This document shows positions 14,722 to 24,061 of a stretch of DNA of 39,067 nt, one piece after another. The notes below the pieces were generated by a model. It was given only the letters and a program-made list of their open reading frames with translations. It was not told where the DNA came from and made no database searches. Position 1 is the first letter of the stretch, and every line of letters begins with the position of its first letter. This DNA comes from an uncultured Granulosicoccaceae bacterium (lineage in GTDB: Bacteria > Pseudomonadota > Gammaproteobacteria > Granulosicoccales > Granulosicoccaceae): contig CALHNS010000047.1 in assembly GCA_938035125.1 (NCBI GenBank), positions 1 to 39,067 of the forward strand, written 5' to 3'. The position numbers were made by a program, and so were the translations under genes.

Positions 14722-17235
14722 ATGACTGCAAAAAAACCAACCTTAAGATTTGTTGCAATATTAGCTGTTCTGTTGGCCTTGTTATCAGGCTGTTCTGCCG
14801 ATTCAGTTGAGATAAACGACGGCAACGCAGCTGGCATCACAGGCAACAACCCCAACGCTGATTTAAGTACAAGCCCCGGTACAAGCACAAGTACAAGCCC
14901 AGGCGCCAACGCAAGCAATAGTTTGGTTAACACCGCTCTTTTATTAAGCGGCACAGTGAATGAGATTGCTCTGGCATCAACCAATACGGTTGAAGTAAAG
15001 TCTGCTGATGGCCAGCGATCAAACATAACTTACAACGCCAACGGCGAGTATTCAGTTGACCAATTACCCGGCGCGGGGCCTTGGTTACTGCGAGTGCAAT
15101 TGAACCAAGGCCGAGCCCTTTACGGCATTGCGTATGCTGATGGCACACGCAACATCAATACCTTTAGCGATATCAGCTTACGTCGATGGTTCTCAATGGA
15201 ATCACTAGACGTTGATGAGCAGTTTGAATCCAACGCGCCCATACAAAATCTTCCTTCAGCCATTGAATACGACACCTCCGTTACTAGCGTTTTTGTATTA
15301 ATTGAATTGGTCGCAGCCTCTTACGAAGTATCGGGTAATGATGTCATTAGCACGCCTTATGAAACCAACAGTCAGGGTTTGCACGCGTTTCTGCAAGGCA
15401 ACAGCGTTGTTTTAGAAGATGGCTTGGTAAGTTTTCAATTAACCGACCCTGAAACCAACATTCAATCTGAAACAGCGACCACCATTGAGATCGCGAGCAA
15501 TTTGATGGAAACTGGTGCCCCACCCAGCATGCCAGGTTCAGTCAGAGCGATTGGCAGCGACGATGACAACATACGGTTAGTGTGGGAACCCTCGGTGGAC
15601 GATGTAGCCGTGGTGGGTTACGTGGTTTTGCGAGATGAGACTTTACTTGGCACCACCCCTTACCCACAATTTATTGATCAAAACGTTGCAACGGATGCAT
15701 CGGCCCGATACGTCATTGTTGCCATTGACGGTGCAGGCAATTCATCTTCGCCTTCATTGCCTATATTAGGTAGCTTAAATCCGGTAGTGGATAACACACC
15801 GCCACAGGCCCCTACGCAATTGGCATTTCTATCGGCATCAGAATCTGTAATTAGGCTGGAATGGATTCCGCCAAGTGCACCTGATGTGGTCAGTTTTGAG
15901 CTCTTTAGAAGCACAGCAACGTCAGCACCCAGTCGTATTCAAAACGTAGCGATTGCGAGAGCAACCGATACGAACATAAGAAACGATGAAATCTATTGTT
16001 ATCAAGTTAGAGCCATTGATGGCAGTGGCAACGCATCAGCGTTTAGTAATGAAGTGTGCAGCACACTCAATGAAACCGTAGCAGTGGATAACAGCGTAAC
16101 GTCTCCAAACCCTGCACCTAATCCATTGCCAGGTGCAATGGATGCTGTGGGCGAATGGAACATCGTTGATGCCGACATTGATGCCTTGAATTGTTCATCA
16201 ACACTGACTCAAGATCAAATTACCGTTGGCCGCATCGAGCTTACCAGCGGATGCTATGTAGTCCCTGAAGATTTGGTGATAGCCAGAGGCGCAACCTTAA
16301 GAATTGGCCAAGGTGTGGTGCTCAAATTCGCACGAGAAACGCGCCTCACCGTGGAAGGCGGAACATTAACCGCCTTGGGCACACTGGATAATCCGGTTGT
16401 TTTTACAGGCGTAGAAAGTGCCACAGGGTTTTGGGGTGGTATTGAATTTCAAAGTAACAGCGTAGGTAACACCTTAGATGGTGTGGTAGTTCAATACGCG
16501 GGCAGCGGCAGTGCTCGCGCAGCCGTATCCACCCGCCGAGATGGTGCACGATTTCGAATGCAAAACACCTTGGTTCGTCGTAACGACGGTGCGGCGATCT
16601 CGTTCAATTCATTCGGCATTCGAATCGAAGCATTCAATGGGAATCGAATAACAGAAAACGAAAAAGTTGGGGATGTTATCGCCACAGAAATTCATTCGCT
16701 GATCGGCAACATAGAATACATAGACAATACGCTGAATCGAATGGACATCACCAGACGGGTATTCTTAGAAGCCGATGTGAATATTCCAAACCTTGGCATT
16801 CCCATCAGTTGGTCTGGCATCGTGATTAATAGAGGATCACTTACCATTCAACCGGGGGTAGAGCTGGAGATGATTCCCACCTCTCTCATAGAAGTAAATG
16901 GAGAGCTCAACATTGTCGGCACAGCAGATCAGCCCATCACTATTAGAAACCGAGTGTTTTCAACATTAAATTGGAACGGTATTTTGTTGTCTGGCCCAGG
17001 GGATAAAAACATCAATCATGCGTTTATTATTGCAGCGGGCGAAAGCCGTGAAAACACCGGCGCCATTGAGATTGATTGCACGCAAAATATTCCTTTCACC
17101 GTTAGCGTGAACAACACTGAAATCATTGATAGCGCCAGCTGGGGGATATTCGCACAAGGGTCTGGCTGCACATACGATATAGGCGCAAACGTGACTTTTA
17201 CGAATACAGCTTTAGGCGATGTTAGTGTTCCATAA
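14722..17235 (+). CDS. Large lipoprotein with FnIII-like and right-handed beta-helix regions
   Basis: 837-residue predicted lipoprotein. The signal peptide ends in a lipobox (LALLSGC, C34), so the protein would be acylated and anchored to a membrane. A Ser/Thr/Pro linker follows (STSPGTSTSTSPGANAS). Two fibronectin type III-like units lie at about 270-350 (PGSVRAIGSDDDNIRLVWEPS...YVIVAIDGAGNSS) and 358-450 (PPQAPTQLAFLS...YCYQVRAIDGSGNAS). From about 500 to the end the sequence has the repeated pattern of a parallel beta-helix (RGATLRIGQGVVLKF, WGGIEFQSNSVGNTLDGVVVQYAG, WSGIVINRGSLTIQPGVELEM). Such proteins often bind or cut polysaccharide, but no catalytic motif is visible; function unknown. 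Confidence 0.85.
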   Translation: MTAKKPTLRFVAILAVLLALLSGCSADSVEINDGNAAGITGNNPNADLSTSPGTSTSTSPGANASNSLVNTALLLSGTVNEIALASTNTVEVKSADGQRSNITYNANGEYSVDQLPGAGPWLLRVQLNQGRALYGIAYADGTRNINTFSDISLRRWFSMESLDVDEQFESNAPIQNLPSAIEYDTSVTSVFVLIELVAASYEVSGNDVISTPYETNSQGLHAFLQGNSVVLEDGLVSFQLTDPETNIQSETATTIEIASNLMETGAPPSMPGSVRAIGSDDDNIRLVWEPSVDDVAVVGYVVLRDETLLGTTPYPQFIDQNVATDASARYVIVAIDGAGNSSSPSLPILGSLNPVVDNTPPQAPTQLAFLSASESVIRLEWIPPSAPDVVSFELFRSTATSAPSRIQNVAIARATDTNIRNDEIYCYQVRAIDGSGNASAFSNEVCSTLNETVAVDNSVTSPNPAPNPLPGAMDAVGEWNIVDADIDALNCSSTLTQDQITVGRIELTSGCYVVPEDLVIARGATLRIGQGVVLKFARETRLTVEGGTLTALGTLDNPVVFTGVESATGFWGGIEFQSNSVGNTLDGVVVQYAGSGSARAAVSTRRDGARFRMQNTLVRRNDGAAISFNSFGIRIEAFNGNRITENEKVGDVIATEIHSLIGNIEYIDNTLNRMDITRRVFLEADVNIPNLGIPISWSGIVINRGSLTIQPGVELEMIPTSLIEVNGELNIVGTADQPITIRNRVFSTLNWNGILLSGPGDKNINHAFIIAAGESRENTGAIEIDCTQNIPFTVSVNNTEIIDSASWGIFAQGSGCTYDIGANVTFTNTALGDVSVP

Positions 17236-17325
17236 CTTTAGTGGTGCTAGTGTTTCTTAACTTCAAGCTACCACTCTTTGGTCGATATTAGTGCTCCACA
17301 ACTTGAAGCGATGTTAGTATTCTTT
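17218..17325. repeat. Degenerate short repeats after the beta-helix lipoprotein gene
   Basis: Four related units start at 17218, 17243, 17284 and 17310, each close to GATGTTAGTGTTCC, with AACTT after it and, in the two middle units, AAGC. Spacings are 25, 41 and 26 bases. The first unit covers the last codons and stop of the lipoprotein gene. No terminator is seen in this gap. Confidence 0.55.
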
Positions 17326-17344
17326 GACAAAACGGGTGAGCAAC

Positions 17345-18328
<984 letters not shown>

Positions 18329-18356
18329 GAATTGGATGCCTACGATAATGTTTTAG

Positions 18357-19619
18357 TTAAATAAACGTCGTAACAAACCCCAGCAACGAAGACAACACCA
18401 ACACTCGCACAATCCCCCAATGCAAAGCGAAAACAGCAATAGCGCATAAGCCCGTTAAAATAAGCACTGTATAATCCAGTGTGGACACATCGGGCACCCA
18501 TAAGGAAAAGATGCCCAATGATTTCAAAGACACGTTGCCAAATAACACGTGCAGAGAAAACCACACAGAAAGATTCAAAATAACACCAACCACCGCAGCG
18601 GTAATCGCTGATAGCGCCCCTTTTAAACGAGGCTGACTGCCAATCCAATCAATATAGGGGGCACCTGCGAAGATCCATAAAAAACACGGCACGAACGTGA
18701 CCCATAACGTCATTAACGCCGCGAGCACACCGAGCATCACACCTCCTTCGCGATACCCTGCCACATACCCTACAAATTCTGTCACCAAAATCAGTGGGCC
18801 AGGCGTTGTTTCAGCAAGCCCTAACCCATCCATCATTTCCCCTGCGGTTAGCCAACCGAAACCAGTTACAACGTCTTGCGCTAAGTACGCGAGCACCGCG
18901 TAGGCACCGCCGAACGTTACCACCGCAAGCCGCGAAAAGAAGCTGCCAACTTCAACCAAAAAAGGTTGATCGAACACAGTGAACAATAAAATAAACGGTG
19001 CTACCCAAATGGTTCCCCACACAATGACTGTGCGTACCGTTGACATTACGATGGTCGATGAAAAAGCCACAGAAGATTCGCTTTTTGCTCCCTTGCTTCG
19101 CCAAAATCCATAGAGCGCTGCGGCTAACACGATCAACGGATAAGACAGGTCGAGAAAAAATATGCCCACAAATGATGCCAACGCTATGGCCCAATATTCA
19201 GGCTTCACTAAGGCCTTACGAGACACCCTCAATAAAGCTTCAATAACCACCACAATCACAGCAGCCTTAACACCTAGAAACAACGCATCAATAATGTCCA
19301 GTTTGCCAAAGTAGGTGTAAAACGCTGCCAGCGTTAATATAACTAGGGCACCGGGTATGACAAACAGTAACCCCGCAATTAACCCACCTATCACTCCGTG
19401 CAATCGCCAACCCGCGTAGGTGGCAATTTGCATCGCTTCTGGCCCTGGCAGTAACATACAAAAACCCAATGCGTTTAAGTATTGTTTTTCATCCAACCAA
19501 GATTTTTCTTCTACGACCATTCGGTGCATTAACGCAATTTGCGCAGCGGGCCCACCAAACGATAAACAGCCAATTTTTAGCCAGACGTAAAACGCCTCGC
19601 GTAAGCTCGGTGTGTTCAT
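18357..19619 (-). CDS. chrA: Chromate transporter ChrA
   Basis: 420-residue inner-membrane protein of the long (two-domain) CHR family, which exports chromate. Two related halves can be seen. The first begins FYVWLKIGCLSFGGPAAQIALMH with the GFCMLLPGPEAMQIATYAGW motif. The second begins FFSRLAVVTFGGAYAVLAYLAQDV with GLAETTPGPLILVTEFVGY. Hydrophobic helices run throughout. It starts 6 bases after the rhodanese-ChrB gene, so the two form one unit. Confidence 0.94.
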   Translation of the reverse strand: MNTPSLREAFYVWLKIGCLSFGGPAAQIALMHRMVVEEKSWLDEKQYLNALGFCMLLPGPEAMQIATYAGWRLHGVIGGLIAGLLFVIPGALVILTLAAFYTYFGKLDIIDALFLGVKAAVIVVVIEALLRVSRKALVKPEYWAIALASFVGIFFLDLSYPLIVLAAALYGFWRSKGAKSESSVAFSSTIVMSTVRTVIVWGTIWVAPFILLFTVFDQPFLVEVGSFFSRLAVVTFGGAYAVLAYLAQDVVTGFGWLTAGEMMDGLGLAETTPGPLILVTEFVGYVAGYREGGVMLGVLAALMTLWVTFVPCFLWIFAGAPYIDWIGSQPRLKGALSAITAAVVGVILNLSVWFSLHVLFGNVSLKSLGIFSLWVPDVSTLDYTVLILTGLCAIAVFALHWGIVRVLVLSSLLGFVTTFI

Positions 19620-19625
19620 TGGCGT

Positions 19626-20456
19626 TCAGCTCTTCGATGTTGTTGCAGGCCAATCGTGCCCTTCATCAACCGCATCACGACACCAACGATACAAAGCATC
19701 GTAAATTAACATTCCAGCCTCAAGCTGCTCTAGATCATCCGAGTACATGCGAGATAAACCTAATGAAGTGGCTAATAAACCCGCTGCCTCAGGCGCAAGA
19801 TCATGTCGATTGGTATCGGCTGCTCGAACAATCGTTGCCATGCGATTCAATGCATCAGAGCTTAAATTAAATTCTTCAATCATCGTATCAAACGTGCATC
19901 GATCACCGCGATGACTCCAAAAACCGTCTTCCATATCAAACGGTGTGGCGTTAAATTTTTGCCCCACAGCTTCAACGGCGCTGGATGCCACAAACAAAAA
20001 CTGGGCGTTGGCGTCTATGAAACGACGTATTAGCCAGGGACAAGCGATACGATCAATCTTTGGCCGAATCCTTGTTACCCAAACCGTTTGCCCTTTCGCG
20101 TTACGCGTTGGGATCTTTGAATCAGGCACTAATGGTAATCCGGCATCCCGCCAAGCAAAATGCCCGCCTTCAAGTACTTCAGCTTTCACACCACCTGCAC
20201 GTAAAACGGCCGCTGCACCTTCACTGAGCTTAAGACCCTTTTGGCAGTACACCACAACTTTTCGTTCGTTGAGCGATGGCCCCATGGAATCCAATAACGA
20301 ATCCATTTCGGAAAACGGACAATGAATGGCAGCGGGTAACCATTGAGGATCAAGCGCAAAATCTTCTTCGATACGCACATCAAGAAGAACGGGCGCATTG
20401 GGTGTGCCGATAAGCCGTGACAACTGTTTTACTGAAATTTGAACGGGAGAAGTCAT
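19626..20456 (-). CDS. Rhodanese-ChrB fusion, chromate resistance protein
   Basis: 276-residue protein with an N-terminal rhodanese domain (residues 1-110; LLDVRIEEDF, active cysteine C71 in VVYCQKGLKLSEG) and a C-terminal ChrB domain (WVTRIRPKIDRIACPWLIRRFIDANAQFLFV, FWSHRGDRCTFDTMIEEF). ChrB domains accompany ChrA in chromate-resistance loci. The usual N-terminal regulatory part of ChrB is replaced by the rhodanese domain, so it may act in sulfur or thiol chemistry linked to chromate rather than as a repressor. An AGGA ribosome site lies 7 bases before the ATG. Confidence 0.88.
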   Translation of the reverse strand: MTSPVQISVKQLSRLIGTPNAPVLLDVRIEEDFALDPQWLPAAIHCPFSEMDSLLDSMGPSLNERKVVVYCQKGLKLSEGAAAVLRAGGVKAEVLEGGHFAWRDAGLPLVPDSKIPTRNAKGQTVWVTRIRPKIDRIACPWLIRRFIDANAQFLFVASSAVEAVGQKFNATPFDMEDGFWSHRGDRCTFDTMIEEFNLSSDALNRMATIVRAADTNRHDLAPEAAGLLATSLGLSRMYSDDLEQLEAGMLIYDALYRWCRDAVDEGHDWPATTSKS

Positions 20457-20535
20457 AACGCATCCTGTATAAATGTTGAATTTTTTGGATGCGATACTGC
20501 GGCTGGCGCCTCACGAGGTGTTCGCAACCCCATAC

Positions 20536-20547
20536 GCACAATTGTGC
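20536..20547. promoter_or_regulatory. Palindrome in the chr promoter region
   Basis: GCACAATTGTGC is a perfect 12-base palindrome in the 179-base region upstream of the chromate genes. On the minus strand it begins 16 bases after a TTGACG box (about 20571-20566), so its CACAAT would take the place of the -10 box at 17 bases. This makes it a plausible operator for a repressor of chr expression; the repressor is not in this window. Confidence 0.4.
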
Positions 20548-20635
20548 TAGAACTTAGCTTCGACGTCAATAATCGTTATCACCGTTATGAAGGCTAACCA
20601 ACCCTAGAGTGAATCAGCTTAACGTTTAGCAAACG

Positions 20636-21532
20636 CTAAAGCTGCGCTCGATACTCTGTTTCCATCTCTCGTATCACTGCCATCTCTTCTGGCGTAAAGC
20701 CTGCCTCAAATCGAGCCTCATCGTTATAAGGGCTTTTTAAATACCCACTGGCAGAACCTTGCAATAAATCTTTAAACACCGCGCACCCATCCAATTCACG
20801 CGCTTCACACACATACCGAAACCAACGATTTCCTACCGCCACATGGGTTATTTCATCGGTGTAAATCCGTTGCAATATGGCAGCACTTTCTTCATCGTTA
20901 TTCAACGTTAACTTTCGAATCATCGGTGGGGCCACATCAAGCCCGCGAGCTTCCAAAATGCGAGGCACCAACGCCATACGCACCAACACATCGTGTTCAG
21001 TGCGTCGAGCCATATCCCATAATCCGTCGTGTGCATCTAAATCACCATAGGCCATTCCCAATTCTTTCAATCGATCTATCACTAACAAAAAATGTTGACC
21101 TTCATCGCCTGCCACCCGCAACCAATCTTCCACATAGTCTTGCGGCATGCCCCGAAACCGGTACACAGCATCCAGCGCTAAGTTTATGGCGTTAAATTCA
21201 ATGTGTGCCAACGAATGCAGTAAAGCTGCCCGGCCTTCGATGGATCCAAGCCCTCGCTTGGGTAAGGTTCTGGGATTGACCAACGCAGGCTTCTCAGGGC
21301 GACCCGGTGCCGGTAAGGTTTTTACATCAGGAGAATGCCGATGCGCTGTGCTCTCTAAACATACGGTGTTTTTTTGTTCAACACTTAAGCTTTGCCAGGC
21401 GCTGTATAAGTCTATCGTGTCTTGCGCTTTTTTAGCAGGGTTCGCCTCTTGTAGCGCAGCTAAAGAACGCGCGTATACCCCTTCAGCTAGCAACAATTTA
21501 ACAGCATTACCAACACACACATTTGGCTTCAT
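20636..21532 (-). CDS. DUF455 ferritin-like protein
   Basis: 298-residue protein of the DUF455 family, with a ferritin-like four-helix fold predicted to hold a di-iron site. Candidate ligands lie in HSLAHIEFNAINLALDAVYRF, AGDEGQHFLLVIDRL, TEHDVLVRMALVPRI and TDEITHVAVGNRWF, giving repeated E and E-x2-H patterns. The fold resembles the tRNA hydroxylase MiaE, so an oxygenase role is possible but unproven. It lies 17 bases after recO, where pdxJ is found in Pseudomonas, and is the last gene of the long run of genes. Confidence 0.85.
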   Translation of the reverse strand: MKPNVCVGNAVKLLLAEGVYARSLAALQEANPAKKAQDTIDLYSAWQSLSVEQKNTVCLESTAHRHSPDVKTLPAPGRPEKPALVNPRTLPKRGLGSIEGRAALLHSLAHIEFNAINLALDAVYRFRGMPQDYVEDWLRVAGDEGQHFLLVIDRLKELGMAYGDLDAHDGLWDMARRTEHDVLVRMALVPRILEARGLDVAPPMIRKLTLNNDEESAAILQRIYTDEITHVAVGNRWFRYVCEARELDGCAVFKDLLQGSASGYLKSPYNDEARFEAGFTPEEMAVIREMETEYRAQL

Positions 21533-21549
21533 AAACGGTTCAAACCTTT

Positions 21550-22377
21550 TTAACCCCGCCGCAACGATTCAAAATACTTACGGCTCTTCAACGGCCGATC
21601 ACCTAACTGAATACGAATTAAAGGTCGCATGATTCGTTTTACATCGGGCAACACACTGGCACTTTTTTCATTAGCATTATCGGGGTTATCGTCCTCGATG
21701 GTTTCTAAATCCACAGCCGCCAAGGCCAATAAACTGCGCCCACTTACTTCTACACCCGCATCGTTTCGAATCAAACCCTCACGGTGTATCTCATAAGGAT
21801 CGCAATCGGGTTGATCGCTAAAGAGTTCTGCGGCTCGTCCTAATGAAGGGTAAAACCGGTAACGACTGGCGGCAACAGGCGTTTGACCATCATTAGCACA
21901 CGCGCCAAAGTCAGGGGCAACCCCGATGGCATCTAATAGGGCTAATTCGAACAAACGCAAGCAAGGCTCTAGTGATGCAAGGCGAGCTTCCGTGCTATCC
22001 CCTTCGCCCTCTTCTAAACCTTGTAAGGCTAATAAGTAATGCCCAAATAGCTCAGGCTGGGATACAAACTTTGGCAACAAACGCAGCATCAGTTCATTGA
22101 AGTAATAGGCGCACGCCATGGCGGTGTCGTTAAAATCTATGGGGGTGCCACTGGCTTCAATGCCCGTAAGCGTTTTTAATTCTCTATCGCCTGTCCACGA
22201 TACAAACAAGGGGCGAAAGGGTTGATACAACGGCCGGTTTTTACCGCTTCTGGCACCACGGGCATATAGGGTGACCAGCCCAGAATTTAAGGTAAAAAAA
22301 TCGGCGATAAAACTTGAATCACGGTGCGCTGTGTAATGCAGTAAGTACGCAGCCGATAAATCAGTGCCGCCGCTCAC
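21550..22377 (-). CDS. recO: DNA repair protein RecO
   Basis: 275-residue recombination mediator that loads RecA through RecR at gapped DNA. The N-terminal OB fold is recognisable (AYLLHYTAHRDSSFIADFFTLNSGLVTLYARGAR) and the helical C-terminal domain includes YYFNELMLRLLPK, as in the family. The usual zinc cysteines are not obvious, as in other gammaproteobacteria. It overlaps era by four bases (ATGA). Confidence 0.94.
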   Translation of the reverse strand: MSGGTDLSAAYLLHYTAHRDSSFIADFFTLNSGLVTLYARGARSGKNRPLYQPFRPLFVSWTGDRELKTLTGIEASGTPIDFNDTAMACAYYFNELMLRLLPKFVSQPELFGHYLLALQGLEEGEGDSTEARLASLEPCLRLFELALLDAIGVAPDFGACANDGQTPVAASRYRFYPSLGRAAELFSDQPDCDPYEIHREGLIRNDAGVEVSGRSLLALAAVDLETIEDDNPDNANEKSASVLPDVKRIMRPLIRIQLGDRPLKSRKYFESLRRG

Positions 22378-23264
22378 TCTTGATCGAACCCTAAACTTCT
22401 TAAGGCTCGTTCATCATCAGCCCAGCCTTCTTTTACTCGCACCCAAAGTTCTAGGTGCACCTTTATTCCAAATAGGTTTTGTAACGATTCACGTGCTCGC
22501 GTGCCCACCTCTTTTAATCGCGAGCCCCCTTTACCAATCACGATACCTTTTTGGCTTTGTTTTTCTACCCAAATAACAGCACCAATACGATACAGCCCTG
22601 GCTCTTCCACAAATTGTTCTATTTCAACTGTTAATGAATACGGTAATTCATCGGTGAGTATTCGGGTTAAGGGTTCACGCACCGCTTCTGCGGCTAAGAA
22701 CTTAGAGCTTCGATCGGTTAAGTCGTCTTCTGCAAACATCCATGGGGCTTGTGGTAAATGCTTTTTAACTTTTTCAGTGAGTAAATCCACACCACTGCCT
22801 TTTTTAGCAGAAATGATCAGAACGTCTTTTAACTTTTCATGGCTGGGAAGTTTGGCAAGAAAAGGCAATAGCTGATTCTTTTTGGTTACCACATCCACTT
22901 TATTGATTACCAGATAAAACGGTACATCGGCGCGGCACACAAGCTCCCATGCGCGTTGGTCGTCATCACCCCATGACAAGGCTTGCACTAAGAATAAAAT
23001 CACATCAACATCGTATAGCGATGCCGATGCGGTACGGTTCAACACTTGATTCAGTGCTGACTTACCTTGCACGTGAATACCGGGTGTGTCGACGTAAACA
23101 ATTTGATCGTTCTGCTCGGTATGAATGCCTAAAATACTGTGACGTGTGGTTTGTGGTTTGTGCGCTGTAATACTGAGTTTTTGACCAATCAAACGATTCA
23201 GTAGCGTGCTTTTACCCACATTGGGCCGCCCAGCAATGGCGGCTGTGCCGCAGCGAGTTTTCAT
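22374..23264 (-). CDS. era: GTPase Era
   Basis: 296-residue GTPase that binds 16S rRNA and assists maturation of the 30S subunit. G motifs are present: GRPNVGKST, VDTPGIHVQGK and VINKVD. The C-terminal KH domain contains GIVIGKGGSRLKEVGTRARE. Length is close to E. coli Era (301). It overlaps rnc and recO by four bases each, the standard rnc-era-recO operon. Confidence 0.97.
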   Translation of the reverse strand: MKTRCGTAAIAGRPNVGKSTLLNRLIGQKLSITAHKPQTTRHSILGIHTEQNDQIVYVDTPGIHVQGKSALNQVLNRTASASLYDVDVILFLVQALSWGDDDQRAWELVCRADVPFYLVINKVDVVTKKNQLLPFLAKLPSHEKLKDVLIISAKKGSGVDLLTEKVKKHLPQAPWMFAEDDLTDRSSKFLAAEAVREPLTRILTDELPYSLTVEIEQFVEEPGLYRIGAVIWVEKQSQKGIVIGKGGSRLKEVGTRARESLQNLFGIKVHLELWVRVKEGWADDERALRSLGFDQE

Positions 23265-23941
23265 AAGGCGTCATCAATGAGTTGTTGCAACATATCAGCA
23301 GCGGCCGTTTGCTCAGCTTTTCGCCGGCTACTGGCTGTGGCTTGAACCGTTTTAGCAGGCGATGCCACTACACACGACACCGTAAATTGAAGTTCGTGCG
23401 CTTTACCTTCTTTTCCAATCACTTCGTACACCGGGCGTTCTAACTTTTGCCCTTGCAGCCATTCTTGTAATTGTGTTTTTGGATCTTTTAACGCTTGGGC
23501 TTCTGGCAGATTATGCAAGCGAGTGTCGAACAGTCGCAGCACTAAGGCTTCTGCCGGGGCAAAGCCTGCTTCAATGTAGCAAGCGCCAATTAACGATTCC
23601 ACCACATCGGACAAAATAGAATCACGATCGAAACCGCCGCTTCGAAGCTCCCCTTGGCCCATAAGCAAATGATCACCTAAGCGGATATCGCGCGCGATGT
23701 CTGCCAGGGTGGATTCACGAACTAGGCTTGCTCGAAGACGGCTAAGCGAGCCTTCATCAAGTTCTGGGTGCATGCGATACAAGGCCGCTGCGATAACGAA
23801 ATTCAGTAACCCATCGCCTAAAAACTCTAGGCGCTCGTAGTTAGTAGAACCTGCCGATCGATGCGACAGGGCTTCAGCTAACAGGGCTTGATTCTGGTAG
23901 TCGTACCCTAACGCGGTGGTTAGCGGTCCAAGGTCGGGCAT
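23261..23941 (-). CDS. rnc: Ribonuclease III
   Basis: 226-residue double-strand RNA nuclease that processes rRNA precursors. The signature ERLEFLGDGLLNFVIAAAL is intact, with the second catalytic acid in DVVESLIGACYIEAG. The double-stranded RNA-binding domain follows at the C-terminus (DPKTQLQEWLQGQKLERPVYEVIGKEG...RKAEQTAAADMLQQLI). Only a poor ribosome site precedes the ATG, and it overlaps a candidate control hairpin. RNase III often regulates its own message. Confidence 0.97.
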   Translation of the reverse strand: MPDLGPLTTALGYDYQNQALLAEALSHRSAGSTNYERLEFLGDGLLNFVIAAALYRMHPELDEGSLSRLRASLVRESTLADIARDIRLGDHLLMGQGELRSGGFDRDSILSDVVESLIGACYIEAGFAPAEALVLRLFDTRLHNLPEAQALKDPKTQLQEWLQGQKLERPVYEVIGKEGKAHELQFTVSCVVASPAKTVQATASSRRKAEQTAAADMLQQLIDDAL

Positions 23942-23943
23942 AC

Positions 23944-24011
23944 GGCGGCTCTGCTCATGGTGTCACGTGATGTGCTTACGAATGACGAAAAAAGCCGCCC
24001 GGAAGGCGGCT
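23944..24011 (-). promoter_or_regulatory. Candidate attenuator upstream of rnc
   Basis: In the minus-strand transcript AGCCGCC (24011-24005) can pair with GGCGGCT (23999-23993) and is followed by TTTTT, a terminator with up to 11 pairs counting a G-U pair. A second identical AGCCGCC (23950-23944) lies two bases before the rnc ATG and could pair with the same GGCGGCT instead, breaking the terminator and covering the rnc start. The two foldings exclude each other. Confidence 0.5.
23988..24011 (-). terminator. Intrinsic terminator between the DUF4845 gene and rnc
   Basis: On the minus strand AGCCGCC, loop TTCCG, GGCGGCT, then TTTTT forms a compact GC-rich hairpin with a T run. It lies inside an operon, so it probably lets only part of the transcription into rnc-era-recO. 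Confidence 0.7.
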
Positions 24012-24032
24012 CTTTGAAGCATAGCGAAAAAT

Positions 24033-24049
24033 GCGCACACGCGGTGCGC
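24033..24049 (-). other. Second hairpin in the rnc leader
   Basis: GCGCAC and GTGCGC pair across a 5-base loop just before the terminator. Together the two stems give the rnc leader a structured form that RNase III could cut. Confidence 0.4.
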
Positions 24050-24061
24050 GAAATACAGGAA

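Noticed and set aside
17324..17330. TTGACA just before the aldo/keto reductase, like a -35 box
   Set aside because: No -10 box fits before the ATG at 17345, and the ribosome site lies where the -10 would need to be.
20551..20580. GAACTT as a sigma-E -35 box near the chromate genes
   Set aside because: It points to the plus strand, where no gene starts, and no TCTGA-like box follows at 16-17 bases.
20621..20636. CGTTT/AAACG hairpin after the DUF455 gene as a terminator
   Set aside because: Five pairs, a three-base loop and no T run; too weak to call.
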